Source of the DNA: Capsaspora owczarzaki ATCC 30864
Taxonomy: Eukaryota > Opisthokonta > Filasterea
NCBI RefSeq assembly: GCF_000151315.2
Contig: NW_011887298.1
Span: 1,461,695-1,525,694 of the forward strand
Direction: 5' to 3'
Length of the DNA: 64,000 bases
A model generated the notes under the pieces. That model was not told the origin of the DNA and ran no database searches. It saw only the letters and a program-made list of their open reading frames with translations. Made by a program: the position numbers and the translations under genes. This document shows positions 32,539 to 44,634 of the stretch, piece after piece. How positions within the stretch are numbered: the first letter of the stretch is position 1; the number at the start of each line of letters is the position of its first letter.

Positions 32539-33778
32539 CTAGTCGCTGTCGCTGCCAGACTCGCTCAGCTGAAGCTTGACCGCTAATACAACAGAATCAA
32601 ACGATGCATTCAAAAAATTAGAAATCTCCACTCATATCACCCTCCCCCCATCCTTGTGAGCTTGCTTCCACTCAAAACGCCTTACATAGATTTTCAAGCG
32701 CGCGAGCACGTTTAATCACGGGTAAGACGTCAGCCGTGCCTGTTGCGATTGGCTTGGAAGTGGCGCGGACGTGCATCTCGGAATCACTGTCGTCGTCAAT
32801 GGCTGCAACCCGGCGCTTCCGAGAGGAAGAATCGACCACAGCAGGTGGATTGAGCGCACTAGCAGAGACGGCGGTAGCTGGCAAGGAACTGGAGGTTGAG
32901 CCGGGGGAAGCAGCAGCAGCCGTTCGGGCGAGTGGAGCTCGTGATGCGGCGGCTTTCCCTGCAGTGCTAGCAGATGGTGCACTCGATAGAGTGTCAGCCG
33001 GACTCGAGATTGCAGGTGATGAGGTTGACGATGATGTCGCAGGCTTCGAAGGCGAATTCGTGGCAGACGACGACTGCGACTCACTTGTCAAAGCACCTGC
33101 GCTCGCAGCCCCACTTGGCATGCCACTTGTCGTCGTTGTCGTCGCCGTCGTCGTCTTGCGTTTGGTTTCTCTCACTTGCTTGAGCGTGATATTTGTCGTG
33201 AGGCGTTCAAGGTAGAATTGCTGCGTTTCGCGATCGTAAATCAGCACGCATTCCCGCATGGCTGGCTTCTTTGGTCCAGCAAAACCAGCTTCGCCATGTG
33301 TCTGTCGCACCATTTGACAATGTGTAGAGTTGAATCAGAGTGGTCAGGGTTGGTTCGTAATGTTAGAAGGTCTTTCTTTGCCAAGCAAACTGTGCGTTTT
33401 TTGACCTGACTTGGCCACAATGCAACTTACGCCTGTTGTTGGGACTGTGACTCTAATGTTATCGCGCTGCACTGCGATCGACCCTGGCTTTGACTCGTCG
33501 ATGGACGCCGGCTTAAAGTCGTCTGCTCAATGCACGTCAAAGGTCAATGCAAGCACGAGCCCAATGTCCAGATGTCCAGATATCCCGGTGCGCTTACATC
33601 GCAGGCCGTGGAAGCTGACGTCGTCTCGTGCGAACGATGCGCCCAGGATGAGCGGGAGCGGCTGGTCGAGCGGGAATGGCAGCCCAGCAGTCGCCGCAGT
33701 CAGCGTGGACTGCGCTTCAGCGGCAGCCGAGATGCGCTGCGACGACGCGGACGGCGGCGGGACGTACATGCTCTCCAT
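32539..33778 (-). CDS. EAF1: ELL-associated factor (EAF) transcription elongation protein
   Basis: Exons 33598-33778, 33431-33522, 32686-33301 and 32539-32582 give 310 aa (human EAF1 268, EAF2 260). The N-terminal domain matches EAF: SFHGLRYDFKPASID spans the first intron (human SFHTIRYDFKPASID), then IRVTVPTTG, then MRECVLIYDRETQQFYLERL (human DCVLIINHDTGEYVLEKL). The middle is disordered and rich in S, T and A. The final 14-codon exon ends LQLSESGSDSD, almost identical to the human C-terminus. EAF proteins bind ELL and stimulate RNA polymerase II elongation in the little and super elongation complexes. The ATG at 33778 was chosen; an in-frame ATG at 33904 would add 42 residues unlike EAF. 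Confidence 0.92.
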
Positions 33779-34699
33779 TTGTGTAGGGTTCAAATATGGG
33801 TGAGCGAGACAGAAGACAAAACGCTGCAAAAAGTTGAGCTTTGAATGGATGAACGAGAGGTTTGTGAGTTTCAGAGAACTGAGCCAGTGCTCAGATTTGG
33901 ACATTTAGATCTAGGTGATCAAGATGTGGTATTGGATCAAAGGGAAATATAACAGAGGTACAGCGACCATGAGCGAAGGGGGATGAGAGAACATTATTGA
34001 ATGACATTGAATGACATTGACCAGTGTTACGACCTTACCCGGAACTTGACCTAGAATCACTACTGAAGCGTACGAAATGTATGCGGAGGTATATGTATCG
34101 TTTACTAAGAATATAGTGTAGAATGAGGGGAAGACCGATTAGGGATGAGCCCAGTTCGTAACAAGCTCAGTGTGTCTGCGATTGCTCTTTGTCATCGTTG
34201 AGCCTGATCTCTGCCTCTTTTTCCCCCGTCCCCTTCTACCCCCGGGGAGAAATTTCAAAGCTCGATCATACTCGCACTGGATTTTGGATCATGATGAGCA
34301 AGGTTCGGAATTGGAGGAAAATCACTTCCCAAAAGAGAAACAAAAGCTGACCTGTTTCACTTCAGTCTATTTCGTTGCTTTCTCACCCATGGCTGTAAGT
34401 GCTGCGAAGGCCTCCTCGTGGGTCTCTCCCAGCTCCACTCTATCGTGCACTCTGCCACCCGCAAGACACAGAACCGCGATTCATCTTTGATACTTTCACC
34501 GACTCTTTCCATCGAAACTGGGGTCGAACGACATGCATCGATCTGTTCTTGGCAATTCTTGGCGATTCTTGGCGCCTTTTTTTTTTTTTTTTTTCCTTTC
34601 TTCCTGCTTCTCCCGCTTCCCCCTGCTGTCCCTCAGTTCCTCGTGAAACGCCCTTGGTGTAATTTAGTCAACAAAGACTAAAGCATCGATTTTGACTTG
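33779..34699. other. Intergenic, left edge of the accessory island
   Basis: About 0.9 kb upstream of both EAF (-) and the NTPase gene (+). It contains a short direct repeat ttgaatgaca near 33995-34015 and a T run at 34568-34584. No convincing gene is seen; a possible short leader exon (ATGGCT followed by gtaagt) lies near 34389. Confidence 0.45.
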
Positions 34700-37718
<3,019 letters not shown>

Positions 37719-38109
37719 GCCGTAGACAGTCCAACCTCTAGCATAAATTACTGTGCTGGGTGAATGTACAGGGTGACGCTCAATTGGTTTTGGAACTCTG
37801 CAGAGCGACTCACCGCTGCGAAGTACTCTTGGTCACCTCAGAGATCTTTCTCCTTCCCTTCCCCCGTTACTTGAAACTCCAAATTCAATAAAGCAATGTG
37901 TATATCAACGTGACCAAGACAAGGTTAATACGAGATTGAAACTGCTCAAACCCCGTTGTTCTACAGAGACGACAAACACTTGAGCAACGCTGCAGCAGGA
38001 GGTCGAGTCTTGCAGTAAACACAGTAGAGCGCGCGCTCGAAAAAAGGAGACAAGTCCACAAAAGATCAGGTTTGACCAAGCTTTTGTGGTCTAGAATGCT
38101 GTATTGTAC

Positions 38110-38373
38110 CATAGTCCTCGCTGGCGGGGTCCGAGACCGCCTTGAGCTTGGAGGCGAGTGTGTCCGTGTTGCGCTGCTTGATGGCAAAGATGATCGAGAT
38201 GAATGCGTCAGAAGCAAAGTCAAACTCGACAGACGTCGGTCGAGGCTGTTCTGGTCTGCAGGCACGAGCGGGTTGCGATGCGAGGTCGATGGCGGCTATG
38301 CGAGACCAGCCAGCGGCCGCTTCCGACTTGACGGGGCTGGCGCATGATCCGCTGTGTGCGACAAGTCAAACTG
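38110..38373 (-). pseudogene. Orphan exon/fragment of a sedolisin (TPP1-like, S53) prodomain
   Basis: One minus-strand frame encodes GWSRIAAID, then PTSVEFDF, then FAIKQRNTDTLASKL and KAVSDPASEDYG. This matches the pro-kumamolisin activation domain of tripeptidyl-peptidase 1 (human: LTFALRQQNVERL then QAVSDPSSPQYG). The frame stops upstream without an ATG and is followed by a GT donor (gtacaa) at 38109. No exon for the rest of the prodomain or for the Ser-Glu-Asp catalytic domain was found downstream, where the next coding gene on either strand is the NTPase. It is either a remnant of a lost or moved gene, or an isolated exon. Confidence is good in the family and moderate in the pseudogene status. 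Confidence 0.6.
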
Positions 38374-38647
38374 TGAATCAGAGCGACACTATGATCGAGA
38401 GCGAGTCAAGTGAGTGACGTAACATTGGGGTGAAGTTGATGGGAGCTTGCATTTGTAGTCAAAACGAAAATCGCAACCGAACGAAAAACCAAACACGTCC
38501 ACGAACATCAACTGTGTCTCAACATGTCGAGTCTTCGTCGTCATGATGAAGCTGGACAAACGAAACAAACACGCCAATGACAGGATTTCCAAAAATACTT
38601 CGTTGAACAGGTTCAGTTACCGTTTCCTTCGCTTGTCTTGAACACAA

Positions 38648-38745
38648 TGCTGAGTGCTCGTCTTTCGCTCATCAAAGCAGCAATCCGTCGTGCTGCATGT
38701 ACTACCACGACTCTTGCGCCGAAACGTCTGCATGATAAGGTCTTG
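38648..38745 (+). other. Possible orphan mitochondrial-presequence exon
   Basis: An ATG opens MLSARLSLIKAAIRRAAC followed by a T-rich stretch and APKRLHDK: basic, hydroxylated, without acidic residues at the start, and predicted amphipathic. That is how mitochondrial targeting peptides look. The frame then loses protein-like character. It could be a first exon whose gene is missing, or chance. Confidence 0.25.
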
Positions 38746-39154
38746 CTCCAGTTTCAGTCCACCGACGCCCTCCCACTTCCCTGCTGGTCAATGAGAGCCA
38801 ACGCGCGGTGTATTTTTATTGTCGTTGTGTGGCGTGCATGCGCGCCAACGTTCGATCAGTTGTTGTTTCAGTCGAGTTCGCCTCATTACCGGGCATCAGG
38901 GCCCCTAGACTCGCGCTGCGCCCCGTGTCTACAATGCCAACTCCATCACCTGCGTACTAGCAGCTAGTGACTGGTGTGCGTCGTCTCTTTCGGCTTGACA
39001 GCAGTTTGAACGAATGAACGACCGATGGGCACCGCGTTCTCGGATCAGGTTCTGTAGTTCTGTATAGTACAACCAGCATGGTACGACGGTTACAGAATTG
39101 TTATTGTCAAAGCAAGATCGGACAGGAGGCCGCCAATCAAACTCCCTCACCCTC

Positions 39155-41464
39155 TCACTTCACCAGACACACGATGGAAACACTGTCGTGGAAGGCGATG
39201 GCCTCTGGGGCAGCGCGAATCGACTCGGTCTGGAAATCGAGAACGCGCAACGAGGTCAGGGCGGAGACACGCGAGAGAGCGACATACGCCTGCCCAGATT
39301 CGAACGCCCGCGAAAGGGAAACTTCCGCGCAATCCAACGTCAACCCTTGCGAACGGTGAATCGAGATGGCCCAGCCGAGCGCCAACGGCACCTGCAGGCG
39401 TTGACTAGCTCCAGTAGCATCGCTGGGCAGCGCAAATGCCGCTGGCGAAACGACGCGTTCCGTGCCAGTGCGAACAAAGCGAACCAGGGGATAGCGCTCG
39501 TGGGTCAGCTCCTGCTGTCGAAGCTCCATGTACGCTGGGGCATTGGCAGCTTGGGGCCGGCCATTCGCGGCCGCCATGCCTCCATTTGGCGCTGGCCGGG
39601 CAAAGCCCACGACCACGCCACGCGCACCGTTAACGAGTCCTTGAGCCACGTCCAGGTTCCGTAGCAGGATGACTTGCGCCCCAACGCACAGCTCGAGCGT
39701 CCGCGGAGCCTGCACGCTCAGGTCGAGCATCGATGGGACGCGCGAGTCGCCGTCCGGCGTATCGCGCGCGTAAAAGGTCATGCGCTCTCCCGAAAGCTGC
39801 GCCAAACGCTGTTGATTGATCGAGACAACCATGTCAGTGTGCGTGCATAGCCGTGTCGCGAGGACACCGTGCTGCTCGATTTGCTGGGCGCCAGTGGCCA
39901 AAAGGGTGTCCGCAACCTCCTGGCTGCAGTCACCGCGGCGTAGCTTGCGCAAAAGCTCAATAAACCCGAGGTCGTTTTGGCGATGAATCTGGCGTAACTC
40001 GAGCGTGACTGGGACGGCCTTTTGCCAACAGGCTGCCTCGAAGGCAAACTTGCGACGCTGGCTTGTGACGTGGTTGAGATACTGCGCTGCAGGGTCGTTG
40101 CGCTGAATGACGGGCGGGAGCTGGAGAAAGTCCCCGCAAAGAATCAGCTGAATTCCGCCAAAGGGCTTGTTCGACCCCAGCACTTGCTGGATGACTTGAT
40201 TGAGCAAATCAAACAAGTAGGCGCTCACCATGGAGATTTCGTCAATGACAAGGGTGATGCAGTGTCGCCAGCGCTCGCGGCGGAATGAGTTGGCTGTGGC
40301 CGCGACGCACGAGGTGAGCTGCTGGTGAAAGATGGGGTCGATGGGTTGGAGAGCTGCCTTGGTGGTTGCTGGAGTGCGTACTGCTCCACCTGCAGGAAGG
40401 TTGCTAGACTGTTGTTGAAGAGGTTGGAGGGCGGGACGATCGATGGAGGATTGCGAGTTCGCCGTCGTCGGATTGCTCGCTGCGGACAACCCGATGAGCG
40501 AGTGAATGGTGACACCGCCAATCAAACTCGCAGCCATGCCCGTGGGAGCCGCGACAAGAACGCAATCGTTGCTGCCGTAGCGATCAACCAGGCGCTGAAC
40601 AATGTGGTTGAGAACACGCGTCTTGCCACTGCCTGCGCCGCCCGTGAAGAACAGGCTCTGCCCAGAGAGCGCCACATCAACGACTTTTTGCTGTTCAGGT
40701 GAAAGGTCTGCGTAGCTGGAATAGCGAGATGCGCGAAGTGCTGGGGCCGTGGTGAGATTTGCAACTGCAACTGGTGATGATGGCGGCTTGGCGAAATGGT
40801 TGGCTCCAACGTGGGAGGTGCTGACCATGAAGATGCCGGCTGGAATGCGCCCTCTTGGTGTCGATTTTAGCTGCTGTCTTGCCCGGGCTTGTGAGAATAC
40901 GCTCGTTTGGGATGAAACCGCCACGGCGTGCGATTTGGCAAAGGACCCTTCGGCGGCAGCTTCGCGCTGTCGCTTAATCTCGAGTAGTGTTCGGTCTGAA
41001 TCAAGACACGAGCTTGTTCGATGCTTGCTGAGCCCAATGACGGAAATTGAAGACGGATCTCGCGGGAGAACTGGAGCGATGGTTGGAACGGGTGATTCGC
41101 ACTTGGCGCCTCGCCGACGCAATTCCTGAAGCAGGTCTTGCAAATCGTCAATCAGATCTGGTAATTTTGTGTTGATCTGCACGAGGACGAGTGCGCGAGG
41201 CGTTTTGATGGAGGCTTTGCCCTCATGGAGGAATCGGTCATACAGAAACACATTTGGCCAAGGCAGCTCTACCTGCTGGGATCGACCACCTCCTGCCGTT
41301 ACGGACAACACGGCCCTGTTCTTGTAGTCCAGACAGACAGACACGCGACCGCCGGCGGGAGTGGAGGCAGAGGAAGTGGTGGTGATGCACGAGCTGTTGG
41401 CCGTTGACGGCAGGAAAATCTGCAGGGTCACCTTGCACTCGCCAACCTCTGACAAGACGTGCAT
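39155..41464 (-). CDS. PIF1: PIF1-family 5'-3' DNA helicase
   Basis: A single long exon gives 769 aa from the ATG at 41464. Residues 1-110 resemble the N-terminal region of animal PIF1 (RAVLSVTAGG, PWPNVFLYDRFLHEG). The helicase core, residues about 255-760, shows every superfamily 1B motif: LSPEQQKVVDVALSGQSLFF (Q motif), GGAGSGKTRVL (Walker A), AAPTGMAASLIGG, VIDEISMVS (Walker B), LCGDFLQLPPV, LELRQIHRQND, WAISIHRSQGLTLD and AYVALSRVSAL. PIF1 unwinds G-quadruplexes and acts in mitochondrial and nuclear DNA maintenance and in telomere control. The frame is open a little upstream of 41464 but without another ATG, so a short additional 5' exon is possible. No presequence is evident at this start. 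Confidence 0.93.
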   Translation of the reverse strand: MHVLSEVGECKVTLQIFLPSTANSSCITTTSSASTPAGGRVSVCLDYKNRAVLSVTAGGGRSQQVELPWPNVFLYDRFLHEGKASIKTPRALVLVQINTKLPDLIDDLQDLLQELRRRGAKCESPVPTIAPVLPRDPSSISVIGLSKHRTSSCLDSDRTLLEIKRQREAAAEGSFAKSHAVAVSSQTSVFSQARARQQLKSTPRGRIPAGIFMVSTSHVGANHFAKPPSSPVAVANLTTAPALRASRYSSYADLSPEQQKVVDVALSGQSLFFTGGAGSGKTRVLNHIVQRLVDRYGSNDCVLVAAPTGMAASLIGGVTIHSLIGLSAASNPTTANSQSSIDRPALQPLQQQSSNLPAGGAVRTPATTKAALQPIDPIFHQQLTSCVAATANSFRRERWRHCITLVIDEISMVSAYLFDLLNQVIQQVLGSNKPFGGIQLILCGDFLQLPPVIQRNDPAAQYLNHVTSQRRKFAFEAACWQKAVPVTLELRQIHRQNDLGFIELLRKLRRGDCSQEVADTLLATGAQQIEQHGVLATRLCTHTDMVVSINQQRLAQLSGERMTFYARDTPDGDSRVPSMLDLSVQAPRTLELCVGAQVILLRNLDVAQGLVNGARGVVVGFARPAPNGGMAAANGRPQAANAPAYMELRQQELTHERYPLVRFVRTGTERVVSPAAFALPSDATGASQRLQVPLALGWAISIHRSQGLTLDCAEVSLSRAFESGQAYVALSRVSALTSLRVLDFQTESIRAAPEAIAFHDSVSIVCLVK

Positions 41465-42014
41465 TGCTCGATAACGGTCTGTCAAATGATATTTGTCGTA
41501 GGCTGGGTGAGCAGCGGAAGGGCAGCGAGCTCGCAAACAGGATGAAAAATGGACTTGTTTCAGAGCGGTTGTTTCAGCAAAAAATTCAAATGTTGGATTT
41601 TGCCGCCAAAAACAAAACCTTCAACTCGACCACTGTTGTTGCTGCGTGTCACTGTGTGGCCTCTCAGCGTGGCGAATGGTATGCAAATCTTACAATGAAG
41701 GCGACAGAATGGGATTCACGGGTTGGAACGAGACGCGGGGTGGAAAATGAGTGAAAAGCAGCCCAAAAAGTGCTTGTTTCAAAAGGACTGCTTTGGAAGT
41801 TCTTGGGAATGAAACAAATGTTACTCCGCTCACAATGCAACAGAGCATCGTTAAAGTCCTATTCATGATGAATTCGAACTCGATTTGCAGTGCGCGGCTG
41901 GTCTAGAGCAAAAACAACAAACGACAAACGACGAATCGGCGTTCCATCGCAAAACACAGCCATGTATTGACGAGTACAACACCAAAGACAAAACTAGAGC
42001 CAAATAACAGGTGA
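41465..42014. other. Intergenic, PIF1 5' flank / mL49 3' flank
   Basis: A 550-bp interval between two minus-strand genes that should hold the PIF1 promoter. Nothing gene-like is recognised. Confidence 0.5.
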
Positions 42015-43037
42015 TTATACAGATGGTTGGGGCTTAGCAGATGGCTGGGGCTGGGCAATCACGCTGAGGACGCGCTTCACTTGCTCGACAAAGTGACCTT
42101 TCACAATCACAGTCTCGTTGGCCGTCGGATGCAACTGAACATAGTTTGCAGGAACTTGCAGAGCAGCAGACAGGAATCGAGCGAATGCTCGCACGTCGCC
42201 GGAAACGCGGCGAACATAGGTGCTCGTGCGGGAGCGCGCAGACGCGAATTTTGCGTACACTGGCAGCTCGCGAGACGTTGTCGGAGCCACGCTAAACTTA
42301 CCAACCAAGCTGCGAAACCAAAGATAGAAAGCGGCAAATCAAGGAAGAGGTTGAGTATTCGTGAGCAAGAGCAAGAGCAACAAAAAGCATGGTCTTAGAA
42401 GAGTGCGACCATGTTACCTTGCATGAAGCTCCTTGACCTGCTTGGCAGAAATGTATGGGTTGTGGTTGACGCTGTCCGTGTATGTGACTGGGTTGCGGTA
42501 GTCTGCGCGGTTTGGCGCGGAGAGCACGCGCTGGCTCGTCTGTGGGGCGCCGCGCGGGATTGCGTTCAACGCAGCCGGCCAGATCGTCGTGGAGGCCTCC
42601 CTGCGGGCGACGGCCGATGCAGAGAGTTTCTTGTCCGTTTGTTTGCTAGGAGCAGTGGGAGTAGTGGCGGCCGTACTGGTGGTAGAAGAGGGAGCTGCGG
42701 GTGAGGATTTCACAGCGTCGATCAGCGTCTGGCGAGCCGGGTCAAACCAGCCGAGCTTGCTGGGCTTGAAGGGCGTCTGCACGACAGCTGCCGCAGTTGC
42801 TGCTGTCGCTGCTGCTGCGGCAGCCTGGGCAGCAGACTTCTTGCCGGCGGTCGCCTTGCTGGCTTTGGCTCCCTTTGCTGCTGCTGCTGCTGCTGCTGCT
42901 GCTCCTGCTGCTGCTGGTTTGGCGGGCGCCTTGCTGAGGGCGGTTGCGGATGTCGATGCGGCTGCGGCTGCGACAGGGCGCGAGACCACCGCCGCAGACA
43001 CGACGGACGGGGCGACGCGCAGCGAACTGAGCAGCAT
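42015..43037 (-). CDS. MRPL49: Mitochondrial large ribosomal subunit protein mL49 (Img2 family)
   Basis: Exons 42418-43037 and 42015-42309 give 304 aa. The C-terminal exon is the Img2/mL49 domain: VAPTTSRELPVYAKF, TYVRRVSGDVRAFARFL and NETVIVKGHFVEQVKRVL match human mL49 (LPVYTD, then IRKIEGDIWALEKDV, then TLRIKGYFDQELK). mL49 is a component of the mitoribosomal large subunit. The start (LLSSLRVAPSVVSAAVVSRP) has the composition of a mitochondrial presequence. About 150 Ala/Lys/Ser/Thr-rich residues follow that have no counterpart in the human protein (166 aa). The intron is 108 bp with donor gtaaca and acceptor cgcag. Confidence 0.9.
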
Positions 43038-43325
43038 GTGCTTGAAAGAAAAAAAAAAAAAAAAGAGTGGGCAAACATCAATGGAAAACTCAATGGAAAA
43101 CTCAATGGAAACATCAATGGAAAGCTCAATGGAGAGCTGAAAACTGGGAAGACGAGGGACGAGATGAAAAATAGAGAAAACAAAGGGGGGTTGAGGAACT
43201 GAGTGGAACAAGACCAACTGATCTGAGCGTAATCTGAGCTTGGTCCAGATGGGTGAAAATGTCGCTTGCTGCTCAGTCGTTTATTGTTTTTATCAAAACT
43301 CCCATTCAAAGTCAAAAACACTATC
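43038..43325. promoter_or_regulatory. Divergent promoter region of mL49 and the small membrane protein gene
   Basis: A 288-bp interval between opposite start codons. It carries an A run beside the mL49 ATG and a short minisatellite, caatggaaa(a/g)ctcaatgga-like, of about five 12-13 bp units at 43079-43138. Confidence 0.45.
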
Positions 43326-43503
43326 ATGGCAAACAACGATCAGCTCAAGAGCAAGTTGCTGCGATGGACGTTCGCGTTGGCCGTCGTCCAGATGGTTGTC
43401 GGCTGCGTCTGGTGCTTCCTGGCGCCAGTCAAGGGCGAGCCGTCGCTTATCAAGAGCTACGCCGCGTTCCGTGGAACCCATCACCAGTGAGTCGCACCAC
43501 CAC

Positions 43504-43537
<34 letters not shown>

Positions 43538-44194
43538 GCAATTCGGATGGACGTCCATCGTTGAGGTTGAAATTTGAAATTTGAAATTTGAAATTTGAAA
43601 TTTGGAGGTCAAATTGCCGCCGGTCGTGTCATTGCGCCACGCTCCCTTCACTCATGGCTGCACCCGTCATCCGACGGCGTTTCATTCACACATGTCCAAG
43701 TCAGAGCGTGCAGGGGGGACCCAGCCGACATGAGATTGTTGCTTAAGAGAGATTTAAATCATCAACAACAAGACACATTCGCAATGCTGGTCGCTTTGGA
43801 AACGCACAAAAACCCGACAAATCATGCTCACCCATCTATTCCAATGTGGCACAATCACAGGTACACGCATCAGGCAGAGTGGACGGCTGCGGTGGCATTC
43901 ATCTTCCCGTATCTGGAGCTCTCGCCCGGATTGCTGTGGTTGACGTTCGTGCTGCTCCAGGTCGGCACCTGGACGAATCCGATTGCGTACAGCATCATGG
44001 CGCTCACCGGGATTGGTCATGACATGGTGGCGGGTGCCTTTCCCGACCTCGGCCGCAGCGAGCCCGTTTCGTCGGTCGTCGAAGGGACGCTCAAGTTGTG
44101 CGCAGTCACCTTCCTTGCCTCGTGCGTCCTCATTCTGATTGGGGTTTCGCGTTATCGCTTCCGTGCGCCTGCTTCCGCGGACAAGACCAAGTAG
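43326..44194 (+). CDS. Small multi-pass membrane protein, possibly related to hydroxylaminobenzene mutase
   Basis: Exons 43326-43486 and 43861-44194 (phase 2) give 164 aa. Four hydrophobic segments are visible: FALAVVQMVVGCVWCFLAP, AAVAFIFPYLELSPGLLWL with the adjoining TFVLLQVGTWTNPIAYSIMA, and LCAVTFLASCVLILIGV. The pattern of a His/Gln/Glu-bearing loop (THHQYTHQAEW) before helix 2, a WTNP turn and a final glycine-rich helix recalls bacterial and fungal (hydroxyamino)benzene mutase-like proteins. That is a weak resemblance from memory. The gene shares its promoter interval with mL49 and ends 71 bp before the 5S rRNA gene. The reading frame and intron are convincing; the function is not. Confidence 0.7.
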
Positions 44195-44265
44195 TCGGTC
44201 CTGTTTGTGCACCAACCCTTGCTCACAATCTCAACACAAGTCCATTGCCCAAGTGCTGTATTTCA

Positions 44266-44382
44266 GTTACGGCCATATCTGGTGGAATGCACCGCATCCC
44301 GTTCCGCTCTGCGAAGTTAAACCACCATGAGAGTAGTTAGTACTGCGGTGGGAGACCACGCGGGAATACTGCTTGTTGTAAC
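44266..44382 (+). rRNA. 5S ribosomal RNA
   Basis: The 117-bp sequence begins gttacggccat and ends cttgttgtaac, so its ends pair to form helix I. The 3' half is classic eukaryotic 5S: gttagtactgcggtgggaga, then ccacgcgggaatactg. The middle has gcgaagttaaacc in place of the usual ggaagctaagc, which is the internal control region read by TFIIIA and RNA polymerase III. A T run at 44388-44395 follows as terminator. It is a single copy in this window, between two polymerase II genes in the same orientation. Confidence 0.93.
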
Positions 44383-44387
44383 TCTTC

Positions 44388-44395
44388 TTTTTTTT
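44388..44395 (+). terminator. RNA polymerase III terminator of the 5S gene
   Basis: A run of eight T on the sense strand six bases after the 5S end, as expected for polymerase III termination. Confidence 0.8.
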
Positions 44396-44634
44396 GTTTC
44401 CTTTCTCTTTGCTTTCTTATTTGTTTCGCTTCGTGTGTGAGTTTTTTTGTTTTTTTTTTTTGCTGCTGGTTTGACCATTGTGTTGACTTGAATATTCTGA
44501 TCCTGCACCACGCTGATCGATCTGAACAAATCTGAGCCGTCATTTTGCCAAATCATTTCACTCTTCCTTTTCTTGTTTTTTTTTTTTTGACTCTCGTCTT
44601 TTCATTCATCGCTTTTTCTCATTGCTCGCCATAA

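Larger units (their letters stand above)
37719..39154. other. Gene-poor stretch of the accessory island, with gene fragments
   Basis: About 1.4 kb between the NTPase and PIF1 genes. It holds the orphan sedolisin-like exon (38110-38373) and a possible orphan presequence exon near 38648, listed separately. AATAAA occurs at about 37888. No complete gene is visible on either strand. Confidence 0.5.

Noticed and set aside
33779-33904. Longer EAF start at 33904
   Set aside because: The 42 added residues do not resemble EAF N-termini; the start at 33778 gives the usual short leader. It is not fully excluded.
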